NCBI RefSeq assembly: GCF_965229315.1
Contig: NZ_CBDDJA010000002.1
Coordinates: 3,100,001-3,164,000, forward strand
Length of the DNA: 64,000 bases
Source of the DNA: Pelomonas sp965229315
Lineage (GTDB): Bacteria > Pseudomonadota > Gammaproteobacteria > Burkholderiales > Burkholderiaceae_C
Reading direction: 5' to 3'
This document shows, one piece after another, positions 43,645 through 51,389 of this stretch. The notes beneath the pieces are model-generated. The model did not search any database. It was given only the letters and a program-made list of their open reading frames with translations, and was not told the origin of the DNA. Position 1 is the first letter of the stretch. Each line of letters begins with the position of its first letter. The translations under genes and the position numbers were made by a program.

Positions 43645-44300
43645 GCGCCGTATTGGCAACCGAACGCAAGACCATGGACGACCTGCCCGTCTCCCCGCTC
43701 GAATACGCCCACCAGAAGTACTTCGTGCAGAAGGTGAAGGTCGGCGAAGACTTCGTCGGCGTGCCGCGCCTGGACGCCTTCGTCGCGCTGTGCGCCGGCA
43801 AGCGCGTGCTGCACGTGGGCTGCGTGGACTGGCCCATCACCGACCTGAAGCGCTCGCTGCACCTGCAGCTGGACGCCCACTGCACGCTGGACGGCTTCGA
43901 CATCCACGGCGAGGCCTTCGAGCTGATGCGCCCGCACCTGAAGGGCCGCCTCTTCAGCGACTGGGCCGACGTGGCTGGCGACTACGACGTGGTGCTGGTG
44001 CCCGAGGTCATGGAGCACGTGCCGGACGTGCAGGGGTTCCTGAAGCAGCTCGATGCGCTGGGCGCGGCGCAATACCTCATCACCGTGCCGGACGCGTACT
44101 CGTGCTTTCGCCGGCACTTCGACTACAACAGCGGCGCGCAGACCTTCGTCGAGGTCGTGCACCCCGACCACAACTGCTGGTACACGCCGTTCACGCTGTC
44201 CAACGTGATCCGCAAGTACACGCCCTGGCAGGTCGACGGCATGTTTTTCTTCAACGGCATGTCACTGCTCGCCGTGGCGTCCCGGCCCATCGCCGAATGA
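43641..44300 (+). CDS. Class I SAM-dependent methyltransferase
   Basis: A 219-residue soluble enzyme with a motif I-like RVLHVGCVDWPITD (56-68) and a later DYDVVLVPEVMEHVPD typical of Methyltransf_11/23 proteins. The glycine-rich loop is poorer than usual (GCVDWP). The ATG at 43641 overlaps the preceding stop and has an AGAGGAAAG ribosome site. It overlaps the next gene by four bases as well, so the three genes are coupled. Probably methylates a glycan or protein; the target is unknown. Confidence 0.78.
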   Translation: MSAVLATERKTMDDLPVSPLEYAHQKYFVQKVKVGEDFVGVPRLDAFVALCAGKRVLHVGCVDWPITDLKRSLHLQLDAHCTLDGFDIHGEAFELMRPHLKGRLFSDWADVAGDYDVVLVPEVMEHVPDVQGFLKQLDALGAAQYLITVPDAYSCFRRHFDYNSGAQTFVEVVHPDHNCWYTPFTLSNVIRKYTPWQVDGMFFFNGMSLLAVASRPIAE

Positions 44301-45895
44301 CGCCCGCCGCGCTGCGCAGCCAGGCCGAGGCGCTGCGCCACGCCGGCCGCGCGGCCGAGGCGGTGGACGTGCTGCTGCAGGCGCTGGCGCTCGCGCCCAC
44401 CGACACCGACACCTACCTGCAGCTCGGCTTCGCGCTGCAGGCACTCGGCCTGGACAGCCAGGCCTGCGAGGCGTTTCGCACACCGGCGCTGCTGAACCCG
44501 GCCAGCGTCATGGCCCAGGGCTACCTGATCCACGCGACGCAAAAGGCAGCGGACTGGTCGCAGTTCGACGCCGACCTGGCCGCGCTGCGCCACGCGCTGG
44601 CTGCCAAGCCCGACACGGCGGACGACGAATTCGGCATGCCGTTCGCGCTGGTGGGCCTGCCGCACACACGGGCCGAGTTGCTGAAGGCGGCTGCGCTCGC
44701 CAGCCGCCACGTGGCGCGCGGCATCCGGCCGCTGGCGCCGCGCCGACCGCTGCCACGAGAGCGCCTGCCGAACGCGACGCAAGCGCCGCCCCGGCTGCGC
44801 GTGGGCTACCTGTCCGCCGATTTCCATGCCCATGCCACCGCCGCGCTGCTGGTGGACCTGCTTGAAAGCCACGACCGCGAGCGCTTCGAGATCCGTCTGT
44901 ACTCGCACGGCCTCGACGACGGCTCGGTGCTGGCGCGGCGCGTGCGTGCCGCGGCCGAGCAGGTGATCGACGTCGGCCCGCTGACGCTGGCCGCCACGGC
45001 GCAGCGCATCCGCGCCGACGGCGTGGACCTCCTCGTCGACCTGAAGGGCCACACGGCCGGCAGCCGCATGGCCGCCCTCGCCTGGCGGCCCGCGCCGGTG
45101 CAGGTGAGCTGGCTGGGCTTCCCGGGCACCAGCGGCGCGGGCTTCATCGACTACGTCATCGGCGACCCCGTCGTCACGCCGCTGGCCGATGCGGCCGACT
45201 ACAGCGAATGCATCGCGCAGCTGCCGCACTGCTACCAGCCGCAGGACCGACGGCGCCAGCCCGGCCCGCCACCGTCGCGTGCGCAACTGGGCCTGGCAGA
45301 GGACGCGCTGGTGCTGCTGGGCGCCAACGCGGTCTACAAGATCACGCCGGACCTGTGGGCCGCGTGGATGGACGTGCTGCGCCGCCTGCCCGCCGCGCAG
45401 CTCTGGCAGCTCAGCGGCGGCGAGCAGGCGGACGCGCGCTTGCGCCAGGCCGCGCTGCAGGCCGGCATCGCCGCCGACCGGCTGGTGTTCGCGCCGCCCG
45501 TGGGCATGGACGAGCACCTGGCCCGCATCGGCGCGGCCGACCTGGCGCTGGACAGCTGGCCCTGCAATGGCCACACGACCACCAGCGACGCGCTCGCGGC
45601 CGGCGTGCCGGTCGTGACGATGACCACGGACAGCTTCCCTGGCCGCGTCGCCGCCAGCCTGCTGACGGCCGCCGGGCTCGAAGACTGCGTCACCCACGAC
45701 GTGTCCGGCTACGTGGAGCGCATCTGCGCGCTGGGGCGAGACGCGGCCGCACGGCAGGCGCTGCGCGCCACGCTCGCCGCGCGGCCCGCGGCGCTCTACG
45801 ACACGGCGCGCTTCGCCCGCGAGCTGGAAGCGCTGTACCAGCGCATGTGGGACCGTGCGCTGGCCGGCCAGCCGCCGGTGCCGCTGGCGGCCTGA
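44297..45895 (+). CDS. SPINDLY/O-GlcNAc-transferase-like glycosyltransferase (GT41)
   Basis: A 532-residue protein. The N-terminus holds about two TPR units (LRHAGRAAEAVDVLLQALAL, TDTYLQLGFALQALG). The GT41 catalytic region follows (LRVGYLSADFHAHATAALLV, VDLKGHTAGSRM, PVQVSWLGFPGTSG, VYKITPDLWAAWMDVLRRLP, CNGHTTTSDALAAGVPVVT). Bacterial GT41 proteins glycosylate Ser/Thr of proteins, including flagellins in some species. It lies 2.4 kb from the flagellin genes and is the last of three coupled genes. Flagellin as target is inference. Confidence 0.85.
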   Translation: MTPAALRSQAEALRHAGRAAEAVDVLLQALALAPTDTDTYLQLGFALQALGLDSQACEAFRTPALLNPASVMAQGYLIHATQKAADWSQFDADLAALRHALAAKPDTADDEFGMPFALVGLPHTRAELLKAAALASRHVARGIRPLAPRRPLPRERLPNATQAPPRLRVGYLSADFHAHATAALLVDLLESHDRERFEIRLYSHGLDDGSVLARRVRAAAEQVIDVGPLTLAATAQRIRADGVDLLVDLKGHTAGSRMAALAWRPAPVQVSWLGFPGTSGAGFIDYVIGDPVVTPLADAADYSECIAQLPHCYQPQDRRRQPGPPPSRAQLGLAEDALVLLGANAVYKITPDLWAAWMDVLRRLPAAQLWQLSGGEQADARLRQAALQAGIAADRLVFAPPVGMDEHLARIGAADLALDSWPCNGHTTTSDALAAGVPVVTMTTDSFPGRVAASLLTAAGLEDCVTHDVSGYVERICALGRDAAARQALRATLAARPAALYDTARFARELEALYQRMWDRALAGQPPVPLAA

Positions 45896-45926
45896 CGGCT
45901 CTTCGACGACGAGGTCGGCCGACGGG

Positions 45927-46463
45927 TCAATGCATCTGGATGGAACCCTGGGCGCGGCCCTTGCCGGCGCGTGCGGGCGGGTTGCACAGGCCACAGACGA
46001 AATGGCGGGCGATCTCGTGCGGGTGCGTGACGAACTGGCCGTTGCACTTGGCGCACTTGGTCAGCGTCAGCATGCCGTTGTCGACGAACTTCACCAGGCG
46101 CCAGGCGCGGGTGACGGACAGCATGGCTTCCAGGCCCTGGGCCGTGGTCTGCTCCTGGTAGAGCTGGTAGGCCTTGATGACCGTGTCGATCTCGTCCATC
46201 TCCGCGGCCTTGTTCAGGTACTCGTGGATGTTCAGGAACAGGCTGGCGTGGATGTTGGGCTGCCAGGTCATGAACCAGTCGGTCGAGAACGGCAGCTGGC
46301 CCTTGGACGGCGACTTGCCGGACACCTCTTTATAAAGACGCAGCAGGCGCTCGTAGGACATGTCGGTTTCCGACTCCAGCACCTGCAGCCGCGCACCCAG
46401 GTTGATGAGCTGGACCGCCCGTTCGATCTGCTTGGCTTCGGTGAGGATGCTCTTGACGCGCAT
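45927..46463 (-). CDS. flhC: Flagellar master regulator subunit FlhC
   Basis: A 178-residue regulator. Zinc-binding cysteines are at C137, C140, C157 and C160 (LTKCAKCNGQF and HFVCGLC), the same positions as in E. coli FlhC. The helical body (EAKQIERAVQLINLGARLQV, YKEVSGKSPSKGQLPFSTDW) is well conserved. With FlhD it forms FlhD4C2, which activates class II flagellar promoters. It lies 168 bases after flhD, a spacing filled with repeat DNA. Confidence 0.96.
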   Translation of the reverse strand: MRVKSILTEAKQIERAVQLINLGARLQVLESETDMSYERLLRLYKEVSGKSPSKGQLPFSTDWFMTWQPNIHASLFLNIHEYLNKAAEMDEIDTVIKAYQLYQEQTTAQGLEAMLSVTRAWRLVKFVDNGMLTLTKCAKCNGQFVTHPHEIARHFVCGLCNPPARAGKGRAQGSIQMH

Positions 46464-46502
46464 GGTGGACTCCTGGAATCGGTAGGTTCGGTGTTCGGTA
46501 TT

Positions 46503-46555
46503 GCGGGCGAGCGCCGGGCCGCTCCCAAGCCGCCCGCGTTCGGGGATGTCGCGAA
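46503..46555. repeat. Intergenic palindromic repeat, family 2, copy b
   Basis: GCGGGCGAGCGCCGGGCCGC then TCCCAAGCCGCCCGCG forms an imperfect palindrome. It matches the cores at 22817 and 55222 but is shorter. It sits in the flhD-flhC spacer next to a family 1 copy. Confidence 0.65.
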
Positions 46556-46622
46556 GGGGTCAGCCCCTGAGCGATCCCCACCCCCTCGGGGGGTGGCTCG
46601 GCGTACTCGCCAGGCCGGGGGT
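46556..46622. repeat. Intergenic palindromic repeat, family 1, copy e
   Basis: GGGGTCAGCCCC is followed by the strong palindrome CCACCCCCTCGGGGGGTGG (46578-46596). It lies between flhD and flhC and could weaken or process the flhDC transcript. Confidence 0.6.
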
Positions 46623-46631
46623 CAACAGTCC

Positions 46632-46952
46632 TTAGGCGTGCTCGTGCCGCCCGGCCATGAGAATCGACGCGTGCAGGCGGGACACCGCATCGTTGGCGCC
46701 CGGCTTGCTGTGGTTGGTCAGCAGGCCCCACACCAGGTCATCGCTCATGCGGAAGGCACACAGCAAGGTGTTGCCGGAGGCGATCTTCATGATCTGCGCC
46801 GGGCTCAACGTGGCCACGAGCGTCGCGGTGTCCTCGCTGATGCCCAGGCGGTACAGCGCCTGTTCGCGGTCGGCGCGGATCAGGCTCTGGGCCAGCATCA
46901 GGTACGACAGGTTGGCTTCACGGATCTCGGCGAGCATTTGATCGGTGGTCAT
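46632..46952 (-). CDS. flhD: Flagellar master regulator subunit FlhD
   Basis: A 106-residue regulator starting MTTDQMLAEIREANLSYLML. C65, the disulphide cysteine of E. coli FlhD, is conserved in SGNTLLCAFRMSDD. The frame runs upstream, but the ATG at 46952 follows GGAAG and gives the normal length. FlhD and FlhC together sit at the top of the flagellar cascade. The region upstream (to 47123) should hold its promoter; I could not assign -35/-10 boxes with confidence. Confidence 0.95.
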   Translation of the reverse strand: MTTDQMLAEIREANLSYLMLAQSLIRADREQALYRLGISEDTATLVATLSPAQIMKIASGNTLLCAFRMSDDLVWGLLTNHSKPGANDAVSRLHASILMAGRHEHA

Positions 46953-47123
46953 GGCGGCTTCCGTTTCAGAGGTGGGGTGGTGTTCGGGATCAGTGAAACG
47001 GATTGTGTTGACCACCCAACTCCTTCGATATCAGGCGCTGTCGGTGCACCGCGTCGCGTTTCGGCGCGGGCCTTGTCATCCAAATTCCTACAAGCGCGTC
47101 GGGCTCGCGCGCCGCTGAAACAC
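46953..47123 (-). promoter_or_regulatory. flhDC upstream region
   Basis: About 170 gene-free bases between flhD and the terminator-like hairpin of the upstream TPR-like gene. It contains AT-richer patches (around 46985-47010 and 47075-47092) that could be promoter elements. I see no sigma-28 element or clear sigma-70 boxes at good spacing. The boundary is drawn by elimination. Confidence 0.4.
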
Positions 47124-47157
47124 CGGGGCCCCGGCAGCTTGCGCTGGCGGGGCCCCG
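47124..47157 (-). terminator. Long hairpin downstream of the TPR-like gene, probable terminator
   Basis: Two copies of CGGGGCCCCG (47124-47133 and 47148-47157) pair perfectly. An inner CAGC/GCTG stem extends the hairpin to a four-base loop. Read on the minus strand only a weak T-rich end (TGTTTC) follows. It would separate the TPR-like gene from flhDC. Confidence 0.6.
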
Positions 47158-47179
47158 CGACGAGAAAGAGCGGCTCGGG

Positions 47180-47641
47180 TCAGCGGGCGCGGCGAAGTCG
47201 CTCCAGCTCGATCATGGCCACTGGCACCAGTTCGGGCGCCTCGGCCTGCAGGCTGTCGCGGCCGGCGCCGCCCTGCAGTTCGGTCAGCACGCCGATGGCG
47301 CGGTCAACGTTGCCCTGGCCGGACAGCGCGAAAGCCAGCGTGTACAGGCTGGGGCCATGCAGGCTCTGGATGCGCAGCGCGCGTTCCGCATAGCCGGCCG
47401 CATGCTCCAGCTTGCCGGCGGCCAGCAGCAGCGCCGCCATGTCGGACAGCAGGTCGTGGCTCATGGGCTCGTCCTTCAGCGCGTCGTACAGCAGCCCCAG
47501 GCCGCCGCCCAGGTTGCCCTTGGAGGCTTCGGCGAAGGCGGCGTTGCGGGCACGGGCCAGCAGCATCGCGGGGTCGTTGGCCGGCACCGCGACGGGGCGG
47601 TGGGCTTTCTTGGTGGGGGTGTTCGTGGACAGGGCTCGCAT
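47180..47641 (-). CDS. TPR-like protein with a sigma-28 promoter, function unknown
   Basis: A 153-residue soluble protein. After a short basic N-terminus it has tetratricopeptide-like helices (LARARNAAFAEASKGNLGGG, LLSDMAALLLAAGKLEHAAG, YAERALRIQSLHGPSLYTLA, FALSGQGNVDRAIGVLTEL). No signal peptide is seen. The ATG at 47641 has GGAG seven bases upstream; a GTG at 47644 is too close to it. A sigma-28 element sits 25 bases upstream, so it should be expressed with filament and motor genes. It lies between flhD and the flagellins. I do not recognise a named flagellar protein. Confidence 0.75.
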   Translation of the reverse strand: MRALSTNTPTKKAHRPVAVPANDPAMLLARARNAAFAEASKGNLGGGLGLLYDALKDEPMSHDLLSDMAALLLAAGKLEHAAGYAERALRIQSLHGPSLYTLAFALSGQGNVDRAIGVLTELQGGAGRDSLQAEAPELVPVAMIELERLRRAR

Positions 47642-47665
47642 CACGGGGCTCCAGTCCGGCGCGCA

Positions 47666-47692
47666 ATATCGGCCGGGATGAGCCGAACTGTA
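47666..47692 (-). promoter_or_regulatory. Sigma-28 promoter of the TPR-like gene
   Basis: On the minus strand TACAGTTC (47685-47692) is followed after 11 bases by GCCGATAT (47666-47673). The E. coli consensus is TAAAGTTT-N11-GCCGATAA. The predicted start would give a short leader ending in the GGAG ribosome site. Confidence 0.75.
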
Positions 47693-48005
47693 GGAAGGCG
47701 TGCGAGGGCAGATCGCCGGAAAAGGCCGGTCCGGCAGCCTCTACTCATCGCCTGCTCCGCCGTGCGACTGCCGAAAACAAACAGGAGACCTTGCCGCCAC
47801 CCCGGCGGTCTCGCTTCCTGAGATTTCAGCTTTCACCGAAGGACCCCGACCCCTTTCGACCGCCACATGCCCGACAGAGCCCCCGCCTTGCGGCGGACAG
47901 GCCACCAGCCCCTTGCGATGCGTTTCCTGGCTGCGTGACCCGATCCGACGAACAAGGACCTGGCGGCGGCTCTGTTCAATAGATCACACCCTTGACAAAA
48001 GCAGC
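47693..48005. other. Gene-free region between the TPR-like promoter and the fliC1 promoter
   Basis: No credible gene. It holds the sequence upstream of both divergent late promoters. A TTGACA box at 47992-47997 lacks a matching -10. GC content is lower toward the flagellin side. No palindromic repeat of family 1 or 2 is seen. Confidence 0.5.
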
Positions 48006-48032
48006 TCAAGAATCTTCTTGCGCTGTCCGATA
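48006..48032 (+). promoter_or_regulatory. Sigma-28 promoter of fliC1
   Basis: TCAA (48006-48009), 15 bases, then GTCCGATA (48025-48032). The downstream sequence CATTCCAACG is shared with the fliC2 promoter. A start near 48039 would give a leader of about 218 bases. Confidence 0.8.
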
Positions 48033-48257
48033 GCCATTCCAACGCACCTGAAAAGGTTCGTGGTCCGGCTAGAAGGCCGAGGTGGTGTGGCGTCGCTGCG
48101 GCGACGACACGGGCTTCAACGGTTGACTGGCGTCGGGCGTCGCCGCGAAGGCGCGCAGTCATTGCGCGTTCGAGCGGCGAGCACGGGTGCCGCACCCGGG
48201 CACTCGGGTCTTCGTCCGGCGCCTTGCCGGGTATCTCAAGCTGAAAGGAAGCGCATC

Positions 48258-49124
48258 ATGGCCTCGATCATCAATACCAATCTGCTGTCGCTCAACGCGC
48301 AGCGCAACACCTCGGCGACGCAGTCTTCGCTCGCCACGTCGCTGCAACGCCTGTCGTCAGGCCTGCGTGTCAACTCCGCCAAAGACGACGCCGCCGGCCT
48401 GGCCATCTCGGAGCGCCTGAACGCCCAGGTGCGCGGCTCCACGGTCGCGATCCGCAACGCCAACGACGGCATCTCGCTGTCGCAGACGGCGGAAGGTGCG
48501 CTGTCCAAGGTGAACGACTCGCTGCAGCGCATGCGTGAGCTGGCGGTGCAGTCGCGCAACGCGACCAACACCAGCGCCGACAAGGACTCGCTGGACAAGG
48601 AATTCGGCGAACTCTCCAAGGAAATCCAGCGCGTGCTGGGCGGCACGACCTTCAACGGCCGCGCCATCCTGGCCACCAGCGCCGCGGGCACGCAGACCTT
48701 CCAGGTCGGCGCGAACACGACCAGCAATGACCGCATCGACGTCGTCACGACCGACATGACGACCGATTCGACCATCACGGCCGTGGCCGGCACCGACAAC
48801 ACCGGCGCCGGACGTGCCGTGATCGACAACACGGCCGCCGGCAGCGCCATCGACACCGTCATCGACAACATCGACTCGGCGATCAACACGGTGAGCTCGC
48901 AACGCGCCACGCTGGGCGCCGCCCAGAACCGCATGGACCAGGTCATCTCCAACCTGCAGATCTCGGTGGAGAACCAGAGCGCCGCGAAAAGCCGCATCAC
49001 CGACGCCGACTTCGCGCAGGAAACCGCCAACCTGTCCCGGGCCAACATCCTCCAGCAGGCGGGCAACGCGATGATCGCCCAGGCGAACCAGATTCCGTCG
49101 CAGGTCCTGTCCTTGCTTCGATGA
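48258..49124 (+). CDS. fliC: Flagellin 1
   Basis: A 288-residue short flagellin. The N-terminus MASIINTNLLSLNAQRNTSA and SLQRLSSGLRVNSAKDDAAG, and the C-terminus TDADFAQETANLSRANILQQ with QVLSLLR, are the conserved D0/D1 helices. The variable middle is short and Thr-rich (TTDMTTDSTITAVAGTDNTG), with no large D2/D3 domains. Close to flagellin 2 in the middle part. An AAGGAAG ribosome site precedes the ATG. Possible target of the nearby glycosyltransferases. Confidence 0.96.
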   Translation: MASIINTNLLSLNAQRNTSATQSSLATSLQRLSSGLRVNSAKDDAAGLAISERLNAQVRGSTVAIRNANDGISLSQTAEGALSKVNDSLQRMRELAVQSRNATNTSADKDSLDKEFGELSKEIQRVLGGTTFNGRAILATSAAGTQTFQVGANTTSNDRIDVVTTDMTTDSTITAVAGTDNTGAGRAVIDNTAAGSAIDTVIDNIDSAINTVSSQRATLGAAQNRMDQVISNLQISVENQSAAKSRITDADFAQETANLSRANILQQAGNAMIAQANQIPSQVLSLLR

Positions 49125-49209
49125 AGCCGGGCCAGCCTCGCTGGCCCTGAGCAGCACGCCGTCCGTTCAGAAGACGGCTGACCTCACCCCTCCAGCACAA
49201 GCCCCTTGA

Positions 49210-49239
49210 CGCCTCCTCGCCGCCGCGAGGGGCGTTTTT
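49210..49239 (+). terminator. Intrinsic terminator after fliC1
   Basis: CGCCTCCTCGC-cgcc-GCGAGGGGCG, a GC stem with one bulge, followed by TTTTT at 49235-49239. It lies 85 bases past the fliC1 stop and just upstream of the fliC2 promoter. Confidence 0.85.
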
Positions 49240-49261
49240 GGAGCCGTGCGCAAAAAAGGAT

Positions 49262-49288
49262 TCAAGTCAATCCATCGTGCCGACGATA
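49262..49288 (+). promoter_or_regulatory. Sigma-28 promoter of fliC2
   Basis: TCAA (49262-49265), 15 bases, then CGACGATA (49281-49288). The -10 is weaker than for fliC1 (GACGATAA also reads one base later), but the following GCATTCCAACG matches the fliC1 promoter downstream region. The predicted leader is about 70 bases. Confidence 0.7.
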
Positions 49289-49363
49289 AGCATTCCAACG
49301 GGTTCGCGATTCATTCGAGGACTACGTGGAACACGACGCCATCGTCAACGAAAGGATTGAACC

Positions 49364-50233
49364 ATGCCCCAAATCATCAACACCAACATCGCCTCGTTGA
49401 ACGCCCAGCGCAACACGGCCATGTCGCAGTCCTCGCTGGCGGTGTCCATGCAGCGCCTGTCCTCGGGCCTGCGCGTGAACTCGGCCAAGGACGACGCCGC
49501 CGGCCTGGCCATCGCCGAGCGCATGAATGCCCAGGTGCGCGGCTCGCAGGTCGCCATCCGCAATGCCAATGACGGCATCTCGCTGGCGCAGACGGCGGAA
49601 GGCGCACTGTCCAAGGTGGGCGACTCGTTGCAGCGCATGCGCGAACTGGCCGTGCAGGCCCGCAACGCCACCAACACGAGCGCCGACCGCGATTCTCTGG
49701 ACAAGGAGTTCGGCGAGTTGGCCAAGGAAATCCAGCGCGTGCTGGCCGGCACCACGTTCAACGGCAAGGCGGTGCTGGCCACGTCCGCCGCCGGCACTCA
49801 GACCTTCCAGGTCGGCGCGAACACGACGGCCAATGACCGCATCGACATCGTCACCACCGACATGACGACCGACGCCGGCATCACGGTGGTGGCCGGCACC
49901 GACAACACCGGCGCAGGCCGCGCGACCATCGACAACACCGCGACCGGCACCGACATCGACAGCGTCATCACCAACATCGACACCGCGCTGGACACGGTCA
50001 ACGGCGAGCGCGCCACGCTGGGCGCCTCGCAGAACCGCTTCGATGCCGTGATCTCCAACCTGCAGGTCGCGGTCGAGAACCAGAGCGCCTCGCGCAGCCG
50101 CATCATGGATGCCGACTTCGCGCAGGAAACCGCCAACCTGAGCCGCGCGCAGATCCTGCAGCAGGCCGGCAACACGATGGTGGCGCAGGCCAACCAGTTG
50201 CCGCAGCAGGTGCTGGCGCTGCTGCGCAACTGA
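49364..50233 (+). CDS. fliC: Flagellin 2
   Basis: A 289-residue short flagellin beginning MPQIINTNIASLNAQRNTAM and ending NQLPQQVLALLRN. The D0/D1 parts and the Thr-rich centre (TTDMTTDAGITVVAGTDNTG) follow flagellin 1 closely, but codon choices differ at many sites, so the duplication is not recent. It has its own sigma-28-like promoter. No strong terminator separates it from flagellin 3. Confidence 0.96.
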   Translation: MPQIINTNIASLNAQRNTAMSQSSLAVSMQRLSSGLRVNSAKDDAAGLAIAERMNAQVRGSQVAIRNANDGISLAQTAEGALSKVGDSLQRMRELAVQARNATNTSADRDSLDKEFGELAKEIQRVLAGTTFNGKAVLATSAAGTQTFQVGANTTANDRIDIVTTDMTTDAGITVVAGTDNTGAGRATIDNTATGTDIDSVITNIDTALDTVNGERATLGASQNRFDAVISNLQVAVENQSASRSRIMDADFAQETANLSRAQILQQAGNTMVAQANQLPQQVLALLRN

Positions 50234-50415
50234 TCCAGGGGGTGACCCGGCGCCGGCCGCGCCCCTTGCGGGGCCGGTCAAGGCGATCCGGGTGGCCGTT
50301 AATGGCCGTGGTTTAGGGCCCTCATCCGGCTTTTGGCAAAGCGACGCACTTTCAGAATCTGGTCCATCGAGTCTGGCATTGACGCCATCTCGTAGCCCGA
50401 TTCCAGGAGTGCGCG

Positions 50416-51306
50416 ATGCCACAAACCATCAACACCAACATCAACTCGCTGAACGCCCAGCGCAATCTGAACGCCTCGCAGAGCTCGCTCGCGGTGTCGA
50501 TGCAGCGCCTGTCGTCCGGCTTGCGGGTGAATTCCGCCAAGGACGACGCGGCGGGCCTGGCCATCGCCGAGCGCATGAACACGCAGGTCCGCGGCATGAA
50601 CGTCGCGATCCGCAACGCGAACGACGGCATTTCGCTGGCGCAGACCGCAGAAGGCGCGCTCGGCAAGATCGGCGACAACCTGCAGCGCATGCGCGAGCTG
50701 ACCGTCCAGGCCCGCAACTCCACGAACAGCAGCTCCGACAAGGACTCGCTGAACAAGGAGTTCGAGCAACTGGGTTCGGAAATCTGGCGCATCGTCAACG
50801 CGACCACGTTCAACAGCAAGTCCATCCTGGCCGACACGGCCGGCGTGGCGGCTGGCACGGGTCAGACCTTCCAGATCGGCGCCAACACCACCGTCAACGA
50901 CTCCATCACTGTGGCGGCGATCGACATGACGGCGCAGGACCCCACGGCCAACCCCCTGTCGCAGTTGCTGGGTGCGGGCACGCCACCCTTTCCCGCGCTG
51001 ATCGACGGCACCGTCAGCTTCGCCGACCTCGGCACCGTCATCGACAACATCGACAGCGCACTGGACCAGGTCAACAACACCCGAGCCACGTTCGGCGCCA
51101 CCCAGTCGCGCTTCGACGCCGTGATCTCCAACCTGCAGGTGGCGGTCGAGAACCAGACCTCCGCCCGCAGCCGCATCATGGATGCCGACTTTGCCCAGGA
51201 AACCGCCAACTTGAGCCGCGCGCAGATCCTGCAGCAGGCCGGCAACGCGATGGTGGCGCAGGCCAACCAGTTGCCCCAGCAGGTGCTGTCGCTGCTGCAA
51301 CGCTAA
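50416..51306 (+). CDS. fliC: Flagellin 3
   Basis: A 296-residue flagellin beginning MPQTINTNINSLNAQRNLNA. D0/D1 are like the others. The central region is clearly different (GVAAGTGQTFQIGANTTVND, TAQDPTANPLSQLLGAGTPP). A CAGGAG ribosome site precedes the ATG. No good sigma-28 element is seen in the 182 bases upstream, so it may be transcribed from the fliC2 promoter or under another control. It is followed by a terminator that overlaps the fliD promoter. Confidence 0.96.
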   Translation: MPQTINTNINSLNAQRNLNASQSSLAVSMQRLSSGLRVNSAKDDAAGLAIAERMNTQVRGMNVAIRNANDGISLAQTAEGALGKIGDNLQRMRELTVQARNSTNSSSDKDSLNKEFEQLGSEIWRIVNATTFNSKSILADTAGVAAGTGQTFQIGANTTVNDSITVAAIDMTAQDPTANPLSQLLGAGTPPFPALIDGTVSFADLGTVIDNIDSALDQVNNTRATFGATQSRFDAVISNLQVAVENQTSARSRIMDADFAQETANLSRAQILQQAGNAMVAQANQLPQQVLSLLQR

Positions 51307-51326
51307 AAAAAATCGCTCCGGGGCCC

Positions 51327-51353
51327 TCAAGTTCCGGCCGACCTCGCCGATAT
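51327..51353 (+). promoter_or_regulatory. Sigma-28 promoter of fliD
   Basis: TCAA (51327-51330), exactly 15 bases, then GCCGATAT (51346-51353). The predicted start (about 51360) is 30 bases before the fliD ATG. The -10 element is also the left arm of the terminator hairpin after fliC3. Confidence 0.88.
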
Positions 51354-51376
51354 CGCCCTTGCATATCGGCTTTTTT
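51346..51376 (+). terminator. Intrinsic terminator after fliC3, overlapping the fliD -10 element
   Basis: GCCGATAT (51346-51353), a nine-base loop, ATATCGGC (51363-51370), then TTTTTT (51371-51376). The left arm is identical in position to the sigma-28 -10 box. Transcripts from fliC3 carry both arms; transcripts started at the fliD promoter would carry only the right arm. Confidence 0.85.
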
Positions 51377-51389
51377 GCATTGCTGAGCC

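Noticed and set aside
47992..48020. TTGACA near fliC1 as a sigma-70 promoter
   Set aside because: No acceptable -10 lies 16-18 bases downstream, and a well-spaced sigma-28 site overlaps it.
50290..50402. TTAA or GCCCGATT before fliC3 as sigma-28 elements
   Set aside because: Neither has a partner element at 15-16 bases. GCCCGATT is also too close to the ribosome site.
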